Shown: piece after piece, positions 8,837 to 17,299 of the stretch | Layout of the letters: every line of letters starts with the position of its first letter | Numbering within the stretch: the stretch's first letter is position 1 | Source: Candidatus Egerieimonas intestinavium | Lineage (GTDB): Bacteria > Bacillota > Clostridia > Lachnospirales > Lachnospiraceae | Reading direction: 5' to 3' | DNA length: 58,192 nt | NCBI GenBank assembly: GCA_018711815.1 | Contig: DVHU01000023.1 | Location: forward strand, 1 to 58,192 | Notes under the pieces: model-generated | The model's database searches: none | The model's input: the letters and a program-made list of their open reading frames with translations, nothing else | What the model was told of the DNA's origin: nothing | Translations under genes and position numbers: made by a program

Positions 8837-9292
8837 ATGTTAAGAGAATTTGTAGAGCAAAAGCACTATAAGTTCGCCCCCGGAGCGGACAGCTGGCAGG
8901 ATGCCATCCGCATGAGCTGTGAATCTCTGGAGGCGGACGGCACGGTAGAGGCAAACTACAAAGAGGACATTATCGCCTGCGTGGAGAAATACGGTCCTTA
9001 TATTGTAATTATGCCAAACATTGCCATGCCTCATTCTCAGGAAGGTGCCCAGGGCGTACATAAGACGGCCATCGGTTTCATGAAGCTGGACAAGCCGGTG
9101 AGCTTCGATCCGGAAGACCCGGAGAAGGACGCCCAGCTGTTTTTCACCCTGGCCTCCTGCAATCCCGATCAGCACCTGGCCAACATGGCGAAGCTGTCGG
9201 AGCTTCTGATGAATGAAGATGTAGTGCAGGCGCTGGCCGAGGCCAAGGGCCCGGAAGATTTGCTGGAAATCCAGGCAAAGTATTTAGACTAG
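8837..9292 (+). CDS. ulaC: PTS ascorbate-type EIIA component
   Basis: A 151-residue EIIA of the mannitol/fructose/ascorbate fold. The phosphorylated histidine is in IAMPHSQEG, about residue 63. It takes phosphate from HPr and passes it to the EIIB cysteine. It is followed by EIIC and two EIIB genes, so the cassette makes a full phosphotransferase transporter for L-ascorbate. The start follows AAAGGAGC. Its length and motif are normal for the family. The presence of an HPr gene further down the same operon suggests a largely private phosphate relay. Confidence 0.9.
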   Translation: MLREFVEQKHYKFAPGADSWQDAIRMSCESLEADGTVEANYKEDIIACVEKYGPYIVIMPNIAMPHSQEGAQGVHKTAIGFMKLDKPVSFDPEDPEKDAQLFFTLASCNPDQHLANMAKLSELLMNEDVVQALAEAKGPEDLLEIQAKYLD

Positions 9293-9364
9293 AGCAAAGA
9301 CAGAACAAGAGGTTCACGGCCCTTGAGGCTGTGAGAGGCTAAAAAGAAATGAGAGGGTGCTTAT

Positions 9365-10864
9365 ATGGAAATATTATCAAACATCTGGTCGTATTTTGCG
9401 ACTAATATTCTGCAGCAGCCGGCATTTATGATCGGCTTCATCGTATTGATCGGTTACATCCTTCTGTGGAGACCCTGGTACGACATTCTGGCAGGTACCA
9501 TCAAGGCAATCGTTGGTTACCTGATCCTGACTGTGGGTTCCGGCGGACTGACCAACAACTTCCGTCCGGTGCTGGTAGGACTGGGCGAGCGTTTCAACAT
9601 TTCCGCAACCGTTATCGACCCCTACTTCGGACAGAACGCCGTTACCGCCGGCGTGGAGGAAGTCTTTGGAAAGGGCTTTGGCGATGCGATGATTCTGCTG
9701 TTTATCGCGTTTATCGTTAACATTCTTCTGGTTCGTTTTACCAAGTTTACCAAGCTTCGTGCTCTGTTTACCACTGGTAACGTTCAGGTACAGCAGGCAG
9801 CCACCGCTTACTGGCTGATCATGTTCGCACTGCCGGGACTGCTGGCAGAGAAGATGCATGTTCCCATGCTGATCGTTATGGCTCTGCTGCTGGGCGCTTA
9901 CTGGGCAGTTGGTTCCAACCTGACCATCAAGCCCTGCCAGGAGGTAACCGACGGCGCCGGATTCGCCCTGGCACATCAGCAGATGTTCGGTGTGGCCTTC
10001 TTCTACTGGCTGGCCGGAAAGCTCTTCGGAAATGAAGGAAAACATAAAGACAAAAAGGTTAAGAAGATTGAGGATCTGGAGCTGCCGGGCTTCCTGTCTA
10101 TCTTCAACGACAACATGGTATCTGCGGCCGTACTGATGCTGGTATTCTTCGGCGCTATCCTCTGTGTACTGGGAAGAGACTACCTGACCGAGGCTGGATT
10201 CCTGGCCGAGGGCGCAAGTATGGTATTCTATGTGATCCAGACCTGTCTGTACTTCGCCGTATATCTGGCTATCCTGCAGATGGGCGTTCGTACCTTCGTT
10301 GCTGAGCTGACCACTTCCTTCCAGGGTATCGCCAACAAGCTGCTGCCGGGTTCCGTTCCTGGTGTGGACTGTGCGGTTATCTTCGGATTCAGCAATGCCA
10401 ACGCCGTAACCTTAGGCTTCCTCTTCGGCTTCCTGGGACAGATTCTGGCTATCGTAGCCCTGATCCTGCTGAAGAGCCCGGTGCTGATCATCTGCGGATT
10501 CGTTCCGGTATTCTTCGACAATGCAACCATCGGCGTATTTGTAAACCAGAAGGGCGGTCTGAAGGCTGTTATTATCCTGCCCTTCATCTCCGGTCTGTGC
10601 CAGGTATTCGGTTCTGCCCTCATCGCAGGATGGGTTGGAATGGCAGCCTACGGCGGATACTTAGGTATGTGGGACTGGGCAGTTGTATGGCCGGTGTTCA
10701 CCGTTGTAATGAAGTACTTAAGCTACGCAGGTGTGGCGATTATCTTTGTCGCACTGCTGGCTATTCCTCAGATCCAGTACCGCAAGGATAAGGAAGGCTA
10801 CTTCCTGATGACTGAGGATTACGAGGCTTACAAAGAGCTGAAAGCAAAGAAAGCAAGCAACTAA
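9365..10864 (+). CDS. ulaA: PTS ascorbate permease EIIC
   Basis: A 499-residue membrane permease of the ascorbate-galactitol (AG) PTS superfamily, with about 11 hydrophobic segments across the length and a charged cytoplasmic loop around residues 222-238 (EGKHKDKKVKK). It moves L-ascorbate inward while EIIB phosphorylates it. The family-typical SVPGVDCAVIFGFSNANAVT region is seen at about 330-350. The length is somewhat above the approximately 465 residues of the E. coli protein, mainly in loops and the C-terminal tail. GAGAGGGT precedes the start. Confidence 0.95.
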   Translation: MEILSNIWSYFATNILQQPAFMIGFIVLIGYILLWRPWYDILAGTIKAIVGYLILTVGSGGLTNNFRPVLVGLGERFNISATVIDPYFGQNAVTAGVEEVFGKGFGDAMILLFIAFIVNILLVRFTKFTKLRALFTTGNVQVQQAATAYWLIMFALPGLLAEKMHVPMLIVMALLLGAYWAVGSNLTIKPCQEVTDGAGFALAHQQMFGVAFFYWLAGKLFGNEGKHKDKKVKKIEDLELPGFLSIFNDNMVSAAVLMLVFFGAILCVLGRDYLTEAGFLAEGASMVFYVIQTCLYFAVYLAILQMGVRTFVAELTTSFQGIANKLLPGSVPGVDCAVIFGFSNANAVTLGFLFGFLGQILAIVALILLKSPVLIICGFVPVFFDNATIGVFVNQKGGLKAVIILPFISGLCQVFGSALIAGWVGMAAYGGYLGMWDWAVVWPVFTVVMKYLSYAGVAIIFVALLAIPQIQYRKDKEGYFLMTEDYEAYKELKAKKASN

Positions 10865-10897
10865 ATTTAATCATCATATGATAAGGAGATGTGTATC

Positions 10898-11200
10898 ATG
10901 GCAAACGATAATCTGAAATTTCTGGTGTGCTGTGCAAACGGTTCCGGATCCAGCCTGATGGCTCAGCTGGCCCTGGACAAGGTGTTAAAGAGAAACGGTT
11001 TGAAGTGCAAGACGCATCACGCTCCCCTTTCTGAGGGAAGAAGCAGCGCCGCTCAGTATGACGTGCTGCTGTGCGCCCAGAACTTTGCCAACATGTTTAC
11101 CGATGCTGAGAAAAAGGGCGTTAAGGTTATCCCCCTGAAGAACGTAATGTCCGACAAGGAGATCGAGGAGAAGTTAAAAGCAGCCGGTGTGATCGAGTAA
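10898..11200 (+). CDS. ulaB: PTS ascorbate EIIB component, first copy
   Basis: A 100-residue EIIB of the lactose/ascorbate type. The phosphocysteine lies in FLVCCANGSGSSLM, close to residue 10. I place the start at 10898, because an in-frame ATG at 10889 abuts the AAGGAG and leaves no spacing. The protein receives phosphate from EIIA and transfers it to the sugar at EIIC. A second, diverged EIIB gene follows 25 bases downstream, so the operon can make two alternative or paired EIIB proteins. Confidence 0.9.
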   Translation: MANDNLKFLVCCANGSGSSLMAQLALDKVLKRNGLKCKTHHAPLSEGRSSAAQYDVLLCAQNFANMFTDAEKKGVKVIPLKNVMSDKEIEEKLKAAGVIE

Positions 11201-11225
11201 TTCTCAAAGCGAGGAGATGGAAAGA

Positions 11226-11528
11226 ATGGCAATTCAAAATCCGAAAATTTTAGTTTGCTGTATGAACGGGGCTGGATCCAGCCTGATGCTGAAGATGACC
11301 GTGCAGAAGGTGCTGGATAAGCTGGGCATCCAGGCGGAGAAGGTGTACCACTGCGCTCTGGCTGAGGGCGAGGCCGCAGCCGAAGATTACGATGTGGTTC
11401 TGTGCGCCGAGAACTTTATCCCCTCCTTCAAGAAGGCGGAGGAGAAGGGCGTTCAGGTGATCGGACTGCAGAATGTGATGTCTGTGCAGGAGATTGAGCA
11501 GAAACTGAAAGAGCATGAGATTGCTTGA
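11226..11528 (+). CDS. PTS ascorbate-type EIIB component, second copy
   Basis: A 100-residue EIIB paralogue with the phosphocysteine loop ILVCCMNGAGSSLM. By eye it is about 45% identical to the upstream copy and keeps the LCAxNF and NVMS segments, so both probably fold and phosphorylate alike. The start is taken at 11226 because the in-frame ATG at 11217 overlaps the GAGGAG site. Tandem EIIB genes in one PTS cassette are uncommon; it may serve a second substrate or permease, or simply be a duplication. I see no inactivating change. Confidence 0.85.
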   Translation: MAIQNPKILVCCMNGAGSSLMLKMTVQKVLDKLGIQAEKVYHCALAEGEAAAEDYDVVLCAENFIPSFKKAEEKGVQVIGLQNVMSVQEIEQKLKEHEIA

Positions 11529-11544
11529 AAATTCCACTGGTAAT

Positions 11545-11596
11545 AGGTACGATAGGGCTGTCCTTCACTGATTGTGGCAGCCCTATTGCCCTACCT
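11545..11596 (+). other. Hairpin before the DeoR gene
   Basis: AGGTA-N2-ATAGGGCTG pairs with CAGCCCTAT-N5-TACCT, leaving a 17-base loop. It ends just before the AGAAGGAGG of the regulator gene. No U-run follows, so it probably tunes stability or translation within the operon. Confidence 0.5.
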
Positions 11597-11618
11597 GTCA
11601 GAAGAAGGAGGCGAGTTT

Positions 11619-12410
11619 GTGAAACGCGAAAAGGCTTGCGTGGACGGCAGGAGAAACCGCATCCTGGAGATTATGAGAGAGAGGCCGCAGGTCCGGGTGG
11701 ACGAGCTTGCCAAACTCCTGGAGGTGTCAGTGGTAACTGTGCGCAGGGATCTGCAGTATCTGGAGGAGAAAAATCAGCTGATTCGGGTCTACGGCGGAGC
11801 AGTGTCCGTCCATTCCCCGGAGGATCGGGAGGATGAGGTGAAGCTGTACCGGGATCTGATCGCCCGGTATGCCGCCAGCCTGGTGGAAGACGGAGATACT
11901 CTTTTTATCAATACCAGCAGCAATGCCAGACAGGTCTTGCGCTACATTACCAAGAAAAACGTGACGGTGATTACTAACAACGGGCGGGTCATTGATGCCG
12001 AGAGAGGGCCGGGGGTCCACGTGATCCTCACCGGAGGAGAACTCCGCTACCCCAAGGAGGCCATGGTGGGGGATTACGCCATCCGCAACCTCCAAACAGT
12101 GATCGCCAAAAAATCATTTATCGGCTGCTCCGGGATAGATTCCGTCAACGGGATGACCACGGAGAATGCCAATGAAGTAACAATCAACCAGCTTATGGTG
12201 CGCAACGTGGCCAAGGAGTCCTACATCCTGGCCGATCACACCAAGCTGGGAAAAAGCAGAAGCTTTATCAGCTGCCCCATCGAGGAGATCAAGCATCTGA
12301 TCACTGACGAGAAGGCGCCGGCGGAAGTGGTGGAGAAGCTGCGCGCCAAGGGCGTGATGGTTCACCTGGTGCGCCGGGGGGACTTTTCGGAGGCACGGGG
12401 GGAAGCTTAA
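11619..12410 (+). CDS. DeoR-family regulator of the ascorbate operon
   Basis: A 263-residue DeoR/GlpR-type regulator starting at GTG 11619, chosen because AGAAGGAGG lies just upstream; the longer reading frame from 11574 has no such site. The N-terminal HTH is visible (RILEIMRERPQVRVDELAKL, then SVVTVRRDLQYLEE), and the C-terminal DeoRC sugar-phosphate sensor covers residues 80-255 (ITNNGRVID, LTGGELR, GCSGID). The gene sits inside the operon between EIIB and ulaE, so the regulator is made together with its targets. It probably represses or activates ula expression in response to a pathway phosphate intermediate; the sign of control is unknown. Confidence 0.9.
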   Translation: MKREKACVDGRRNRILEIMRERPQVRVDELAKLLEVSVVTVRRDLQYLEEKNQLIRVYGGAVSVHSPEDREDEVKLYRDLIARYAASLVEDGDTLFINTSSNARQVLRYITKKNVTVITNNGRVIDAERGPGVHVILTGGELRYPKEAMVGDYAIRNLQTVIAKKSFIGCSGIDSVNGMTTENANEVTINQLMVRNVAKESYILADHTKLGKSRSFISCPIEEIKHLITDEKAPAEVVEKLRAKGVMVHLVRRGDFSEARGEA

Positions 12411-12431
12411 GGATAAAAGAAGGAGATAGCT

Positions 12432-13277
12432 ATGGCAAAGGCATATACTCTGGGCCTTTATGAGAAGGCCATGCCGAAGGAGCTGACCTGGAAAGAGAAG
12501 ATGCTCGCGGCAAAGGAGGCAGGATTTGATTTTATTGAAATCAGCATAGACGAGACGGATGAGAAGCTGGCCCGGCTTAACTGGAGCAAGGAGGAGCGCC
12601 TGGAGCTGGTGAGCCTGATGAAGGAGACCGGCGTGCCCATCCGAACCATGTGCTTAAGCGGCCACAGAAAATATCCTCTGGGCAGCAATGACCCTGAGAT
12701 TTGTGCCAGGGGTATGGAGATCATGGAGAAGGCCATTGAGCTTTCCGAGGATCTGGGAATCCGGATCATCCAGCTGGCCGGCTACGACGTGTACTACGAG
12801 GAGGGCAGCCAGGAAACCCGGGAGCGTTTCGAGAAAAATCTGCGCAAGGCTACCCTGATGGCAGCCAAGGCCGGGGTGACCATGGGCTTTGAGACCATGG
12901 AGACAGAGTTCATGAATACGGTGGAGAAGGCCATGGTTTACGTGAACAAGGTGGAATCCACATATCTGAACGTATATCCTGATCTGGGAAATGTCACCAA
13001 CGCTGCCGTTTCCTACGGCACCGACGTGCTGGCGGACCTGGAGACCGGAAGAGGCCATCTGGTGGCCATGCACTTAAAGGAGACGGTTCCCGGAAAGTTC
13101 CGGGAGATTCCCTTTGGCACCGGCCACGTGAATTTTGCCGCAGGCATCCAGAAGGCCTGGGAGCTGGGCGTGCGCAAGTTCGTGACGGAATTCTGGTATG
13201 TGGGAAATCCCCAGTGGAAGGATGATCTGGCATTTGCCAACAATATGATGACGGAGCTTCTGCAGAAGCAGAGCTAG
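12432..13277 (+). CDS. ulaE: L-xylulose-5-phosphate 3-epimerase
   Basis: A 281-residue TIM-barrel epimerase of the UlaE/SgbU family. The N-terminus (YTLGLYEKAMPKELTWKEKM) and segments IRTMCLSGHRKYPLGS, TMETEFMNT and HLKETVPGKFR are typical, and the acidic and histidine residues in these segments are the likely metal ligands. It converts L-xylulose 5-phosphate (or its family alternative L-ribulose 5-phosphate) at C3, feeding the UlaF reaction. GAAGGAGAT precedes the start. The preceding step, the UlaD decarboxylase, is not encoded in this operon. Confidence 0.92.
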   Translation: MAKAYTLGLYEKAMPKELTWKEKMLAAKEAGFDFIEISIDETDEKLARLNWSKEERLELVSLMKETGVPIRTMCLSGHRKYPLGSNDPEICARGMEIMEKAIELSEDLGIRIIQLAGYDVYYEEGSQETRERFEKNLRKATLMAAKAGVTMGFETMETEFMNTVEKAMVYVNKVESTYLNVYPDLGNVTNAAVSYGTDVLADLETGRGHLVAMHLKETVPGKFREIPFGTGHVNFAAGIQKAWELGVRKFVTEFWYVGNPQWKDDLAFANNMMTELLQKQS

Positions 13278-13293
13278 GAAGGTGGGTTAAAAC

Positions 13294-14343
13294 ATGAAGG
13301 TAACAAAGAAAGTAATTTCCAATCTTGAAAAATGCTATTCCATTACGCCGCTGCACTATCAGGGCAAGGATCATATCCTGGTGGCGGCGGAGAAGGTGGA
13401 CCGCTGTCTGCTCTTTGACCTGGACGGCAATCTGGAGGACACTGTCTGGACAGAGCCCGGCGGAGTTATGACCATGCAGCAGGTTCCGGGAACCGACGGA
13501 CAGTTCCTGGCCACCCATAAGTTTTACTCCCCCAACGATTCCAAGGAGGCCAAGATTGTCATCGCCACCCCCATCGCCAAGGGGAATTGGGAGATCCGTA
13601 CCCTGGTGGATCTGCCCTTCGTACACCGCTTCGACATTCTGGAGAGAAACGGCGTCCACTATCTGATCGCCTGCTGCCTGAAATCGGATCACGAGTTCAA
13701 GGAGGACTGGTCTCACCCGGGACGCGTGTTCGCGGCCGTGCTGCCGGAGGACTTAAGCAGTTACAATGAGGAGCACCAGCTGGAGATGAAGGTGATCAAG
13801 GACAATATGCTGAAGAACCACGGCTACTACCGGGTAAAGGAAAATGGACAGGACACCAGCGTGGTATCCTGCGACAGCGGCGTGTACCAGTTTGTTCCCC
13901 CGGCTTCCCCGGAGGGAGAGTGGGAGATCACGCAGCTCCTTGACACCCCGGCCAGCGACGCCCTGCTTCTGGATATGGACGGCGACGGCGAGAAGGAGCT
14001 GGCAGTGCTGGCGCCCTTCCACGGGGAGAACATTGATTTCTATAAGAAGAAAGACGGCAAGTTCCAGCGTGTATACAGCTACGGAAAACCGGCGGAGTTC
14101 ACCCACGCCATCTATGGAGGTGACATCTGCGGCGTTCCCACTGTTATCATCGGTCACAGAAAGGGAGACAGAGACCTGCTGGCCTTCACCTACAACCAGG
14201 AGAAGAAGGAGTACCAGGTACAGGTGCTGGATCACGACTGCGGACCGGCCAACGCCTACGGCTTCAAGTACAACGGCAAGGACGTGCTGATCGCCACCAA
14301 CCGGGAGATTGATGAGGTGGCCAGATACGAGCTGGAAGCATAA
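13294..14343 (+). CDS. Unknown beta-propeller-like protein in the ascorbate operon
   Basis: A 349-residue protein that I do not recognise as an enzyme. It has no signal peptide or membrane segment. It is built of repeated beta-rich units of about 45-50 residues, several with a short hydrophobic strand and an acidic turn: [11 protein letters not shown] near residue 43, and [20 protein letters not shown] near 226, which looks like an FG-GAP/VCBS calcium-binding loop. This suggests a cytoplasmic propeller. It lies 16 bases after ulaE and 20 before ulaF, in the heart of the operon, so a role in ascorbate metabolism or sugar sensing is likely. A lactonase, mutarotase or sensor role is only speculation. 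Confidence 0.7.
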   Translation: MKVTKKVISNLEKCYSITPLHYQGKDHILVAAEKVDRCLLFDLDGNLEDTVWTEPGGVMTMQQVPGTDGQFLATHKFYSPNDSKEAKIVIATPIAKGNWEIRTLVDLPFVHRFDILERNGVHYLIACCLKSDHEFKEDWSHPGRVFAAVLPEDLSSYNEEHQLEMKVIKDNMLKNHGYYRVKENGQDTSVVSCDSGVYQFVPPASPEGEWEITQLLDTPASDALLLDMDGDGEKELAVLAPFHGENIDFYKKKDGKFQRVYSYGKPAEFTHAIYGGDICGVPTVIIGHRKGDRDLLAFTYNQEKKEYQVQVLDHDCGPANAYGFKYNGKDVLIATNREIDEVARYELEA

Positions 14344-14363
14344 GAAATCAGGAGGAAAGAGCG

Positions 14364-15059
14364 ATGCTGGAAGAATTAAAAAAGAAGGTCTATGAGGCCA
14401 ATATGGATCTGCCCAAGTACGGGCTGGTTACCTTCACCTGGGGAAACGTCAGCGCCATTGACCGGGAGAGCGGGCTCTTCGTCATTAAGCCCAGCGGAGT
14501 AGACTACGCCAAGCTGTCCCCGGAGGATATGGTGGTGATGGACCTGGAAGGAAACCGGGTAGAGGGAAAATACAATCCCTCCTCTGACACTCCCACCCAT
14601 CTGGAGCTTTACAAGGCATTTCCCCAGATTGGCGGAATTGTCCACACCCATTCCTCCTGGGCCACCAGCTGGGCCCAGGCCGGCCGGGGAATTCCCTGCT
14701 ACGGCACCACCCACGCGGACTATATGTACGGCGAGATCCCCTGTCTGCGCTGCCTGACCAAGGAGGAGATCGAGGGAGCCTACGAGAAGAACACGGGACT
14801 TCTGATTGTGGACTACTTCAAGGACAAGGAGTATATGGCTGTCCCCGCCTGCCTGTGCAAGAACCACGGTCCCTTCGCCTGGGGCAAGGACGCCCACGAG
14901 GCGGTGCACAACGCCGTTGTGCTGGAGGAGGTGGCCAAGATGGCCGCCCGCTGTGAGATGATCAACCCCCAGGCGCAGCCTGCGCCCCAGGAGCTGCAGG
15001 ATAAGCATTATTACCGGAAGCACGGGGCAAATGCGTACTACGGCCAGGGAAATCAGTAA
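14364..15059 (+). CDS. ulaF: L-ribulose-5-phosphate 4-epimerase
   Basis: A 231-residue class II aldolase/epimerase of the UlaF/AraD family. The zinc-binding histidines are seen in [11 protein letters not shown] (about residues 92-102) and KNHGPFAWG (about 168), with FTWGNVS and KPSGVDY in the N-terminal substrate loop. It interconverts L-ribulose 5-phosphate and D-xylulose 5-phosphate, sending ascorbate carbon into the pentose phosphate pathway, where the transketolase and RpiB of this window act. AGGAGG precedes the start. Length and motifs are normal. Confidence 0.93.
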   Translation: MLEELKKKVYEANMDLPKYGLVTFTWGNVSAIDRESGLFVIKPSGVDYAKLSPEDMVVMDLEGNRVEGKYNPSSDTPTHLELYKAFPQIGGIVHTHSSWATSWAQAGRGIPCYGTTHADYMYGEIPCLRCLTKEEIEGAYEKNTGLLIVDYFKDKEYMAVPACLCKNHGPFAWGKDAHEAVHNAVVLEEVAKMAARCEMINPQAQPAPQELQDKHYYRKHGANAYYGQGNQ

Positions 15060-15081
15060 ATACTAAGGAGAGCGTAAGAAG

Positions 15082-15792
15082 ATGAGAGCGGTATTTTTCG
15101 ATATTGACAACACCCTCTACAGCTACGACATAGGAAATCAGGCTGGGATGGAGGCGCTGGAGGATTACGCGGTTCACGCGCTGAAGGTAAGCCCGGAGGA
15201 ATTTCATCAGGCTTTCCGGCAGGCGGTAACGGTGATGAAGGAGAGGATCGGCTGCGACTGCGCCGCCACGCACAATCGGCTGATCCGCATACAGTGCATT
15301 TTGGAAATTTTGAAGAAACCACTTTATCCTCACGCGAAAATGATGTATCATAGGTACTGGGATAACCTCATCGGAGTATCCCAGCCGGAGGAGGGAGTCC
15401 GGGAGCTCTTCCTGGCTCTGAAGGCTAAGGGCATCGGCATTGGCATAGGGACGGACATGACCGCCTACATCCAGTATCAGAAGCTGGAAAAGCTGGGATT
15501 GGCCCCCTATGTGGACTGGATAGTTACCAGCGAGGAAGCCGGAGCGGAGAAGCCCTCGGAGCGGTTCTACAGGCTCTGCGCCCAGAAGGCGGGCGGCGAT
15601 CCCAAGGAGTGTATCTTTGTGGGGGACAGCCTGAAGAAGGACGTTATCGGCTCTTCCAGATACGGCTTTGTGGGAGTGTGGTATCACAAGAACCCCACAG
15701 AGGAAGAAGCGGCGGCATATCCGGTAATTACTTCCTTTAGCGACTGCATTCAGGGGGATGTGATCCGTTTCGGAGAAAAAATTATATTGTAA
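15082..15792 (+). CDS. HAD-family phosphatase
   Basis: A 236-residue haloacid-dehalogenase-like hydrolase. Motif I is FFDIDNTLY (nucleophile Asp near residue 7), motif II is the threonine in GIGTDMTA, motif III the lysine in AEKPS, and motif IV FVGDSLKKD. A helical cap lies between motifs I and II, as in the subclass I enzymes. It is co-transcribed with ulaF (22-base gap) and the HPr gene (14-base gap). It may clear toxic sugar phosphates formed by the pathway; this is inference from position only. Confidence 0.85.
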   Translation: MRAVFFDIDNTLYSYDIGNQAGMEALEDYAVHALKVSPEEFHQAFRQAVTVMKERIGCDCAATHNRLIRIQCILEILKKPLYPHAKMMYHRYWDNLIGVSQPEEGVRELFLALKAKGIGIGIGTDMTAYIQYQKLEKLGLAPYVDWIVTSEEAGAEKPSERFYRLCAQKAGGDPKECIFVGDSLKKDVIGSSRYGFVGVWYHKNPTEEEAAAYPVITSFSDCIQGDVIRFGEKIIL

Positions 15793-15806
15793 AAGGAGAA
15801 CACGCT

Positions 15807-16064
15807 ATGAAATCTTTCAACTACGTAATCAACGATGAACTGGGACTGCATGCGAGACCTGCCGGAATGCTGGCAAAAGAGGCTAAGAAATTCCAGAGCA
15901 AAATCACCATCACCAAAGAGAGCAAAACCGTTTCCGCTACTCAGCTGATGATGATTATGAGCCTGGGAGTAAAGAAGGGTGCAGAGGTTACCGTCACCGT
16001 TGACGGCGCTGACGAGGATGAGGCTTGCGCAGCAATGGAGACCTTCTTCAAGGAGAATCTGTAA
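15807..16064 (+). CDS. HPr-like phosphocarrier with Gln at the Ser46 position
   Basis: An 85-residue HPr. The phosphohistidine is His15 in GLHARPAG, and the fold-typical MSLGVKKGAEVTV segment follows. Counting residues and aligning to the Bacillus subtilis protein without gaps, position 46, normally the serine phosphorylated by HPr kinase in Firmicutes, is Gln here (SATQLMMIM). The protein should therefore carry phosphate but not act in Ser-P/CcpA catabolite signalling. As the last gene of the ascorbate operon with its own PTS, it looks like a dedicated phosphocarrier. The general housekeeping HPr must be elsewhere. Confidence 0.9.
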   Translation: MKSFNYVINDELGLHARPAGMLAKEAKKFQSKITITKESKTVSATQLMMIMSLGVKKGAEVTVTVDGADEDEACAAMETFFKENL

Positions 16065-16097
16065 AGCCTAATACGTGTGAAATGAGGATGCTGTGAG

Positions 16098-16919
16098 ATG
16101 TTTGAGGGACTGACGTTAGAAAATATTTTTGTGGTAGTTATTGGAGTGGTGATTTTCGTCATGGGAACCACAGCCCTGAGAAACCAGCTTCGGATTAAGC
16201 GGGCCGGGAATGTGCGGGAGGGAGTAATCCTTCGCAGCAAGCACATTCAGAAGAAGGATAAGGACGGATATCTGATCCAGAATTATTACGAGGTTCGGGT
16301 GGAATTTTCCGAGGGCGGCCACAAGAGCCAGTGCACCATCCGCAGCGTCATTGAACACCAGGAGGGCGAGAAGGTTCTTCTGGTCAGCGAGCCGCTGTCC
16401 AAGGAGAAGTGGAAGATTCACGATGTGGGCAACGCTCCCGTATTTGGGCCCTGGGTGGTCATCCTGGCGGGAATTATTATCGCCTCCATTCCGGTGGTTC
16501 AGCTGCGCTACGGTCAGACGGCCATATCGGTGATGCTGGTGGCCATTATGGTTCTGGTGGGAGCAGCCATGGTGTGGCGCTACGTCAGCGACAAGCGCAG
16601 GGACACCACTCCCATCAAGGCCACCATCGTGGATGTACTGAAATATCAGCGGGGACAGAAAAAGAAATTTTCTCAGCCCAGCATTGCCTACTATCCCATT
16701 CTGAAATATGAGTGGAAGGGGCAGGAGCGGACCATGCGGAGTCATTACAACGCCAGCACCGCCTCCGCCTACAAAGTGGGTACCGAAAAAACCTTGTACT
16801 GGGATAACGCCAGGAAGTGTATCCTGGAGCGGGGACCGCGGATTGGTATACTGATTGGTGGAATCGCTTTTCTGGCCTTTTCCCTGCTGGGAATCATCAG
16901 TACAATAGTTTCTCTGTGA
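16098..16919 (+). CDS. Membrane protein resembling DUF3592 family
   Basis: A 273-residue membrane protein with four hydrophobic helices, at about residues 8-28, 115-135, 138-160 and 248-270. Between them are two beta-rich soluble stretches (about 35-110 and 170-245), each like one DUF3592-type module, for example EGVILRSKHIQ and KATIVDVLKYQ. Family members have no known function. The gene starts 33 bases after the HPr gene and could be read from the ula transcript, but nothing links it to ascorbate. A large structured repeat follows its stop codon. Confidence 0.6.
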   Translation: MFEGLTLENIFVVVIGVVIFVMGTTALRNQLRIKRAGNVREGVILRSKHIQKKDKDGYLIQNYYEVRVEFSEGGHKSQCTIRSVIEHQEGEKVLLVSEPLSKEKWKIHDVGNAPVFGPWVVILAGIIIASIPVVQLRYGQTAISVMLVAIMVLVGAAMVWRYVSDKRRDTTPIKATIVDVLKYQRGQKKKFSQPSIAYYPILKYEWKGQERTMRSHYNASTASAYKVGTEKTLYWDNARKCILERGPRIGILIGGIAFLAFSLLGIISTIVSL

Positions 16920-16954
16920 GAGCTGGCTCGGCGGTGAGCCTTTACAGAAAAATA

Positions 16955-17149
16955 GGAAAAGATTATCGAGGCTGTTGCATTATTCGATATTCTCGTATAT
17001 TTATGCATTTGTATTCAGCCTGCGCTCACCTGGAGCCTTTAGTCTCCAGGATGTGCTCGGCATATTATTGAATAAATTCAATAATCATGAATTCGTACAA
17101 ACTGCATAAATATGTGAAATATTCGTTAATTGCAATAGCCTCGTTTTCC
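16955..17149. repeat. Structured repeat, copy A (long imperfect hairpin with conserved 52-base core)
   Basis: Arms of about 50 bases are imperfectly self-complementary: GGAAAA, then CGAGGCTGTTGCA on the left match TGCAATAGCCTCG and TTTTCC on the right, and ATTTATGCA matches TGCATAAAT. Inside is a 52-base core (17015-17066) with stem CCTGGAG/CTCCAGG and ending CTCGGCATATT. The core is 47/52 identical to copy B at 19729-19780. Copy A has about 28 extra bases, including a small ATTGAAT/ATTCAAT hairpin, right of the core. No reading frame is present. It may be a REP-like mobile repeat or a structured RNA. Confidence 0.75.
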
Positions 17150-17189
17150 TTCTCCAGGAAATTCAGAAGAATTTCCTGGAGAAGGAAAA
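17144..17189. other. Perfect 20-bp hairpin
   Basis: TTTTCCTTCTCCAGGAAATT (17144-17163) is fully complementary to 17170-17189, with loop CAGAAG. It overlaps the right end of repeat copy A. The A and T tracts at the ends could let it act as a terminator in both directions, though no long U-run follows. Confidence 0.7.
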
Positions 17190-17299
17190 CCCTCCGGGCA
17201 GGAGCGCACTGCGGCGGACAATTAAGGGGGCTATTTAACACCAGGTGATTGCCGCCCTCCCTAAAAGGTGATACAATGAACAAAATAGGAGGGAAGATT

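Noticed and set aside
7908-8954. A 348-codon minus-strand frame over ulaG
   Set aside because: ulaG is unmistakable in the plus frame and the minus frame crosses the end of ulaG into ulaC without any motif.
13294-14343. A replacement UlaD decarboxylase
   Set aside because: The protein is beta-rich with propeller-type repeats and has no TIM-barrel or DxKxxD motif, so the decarboxylase role cannot be supported.
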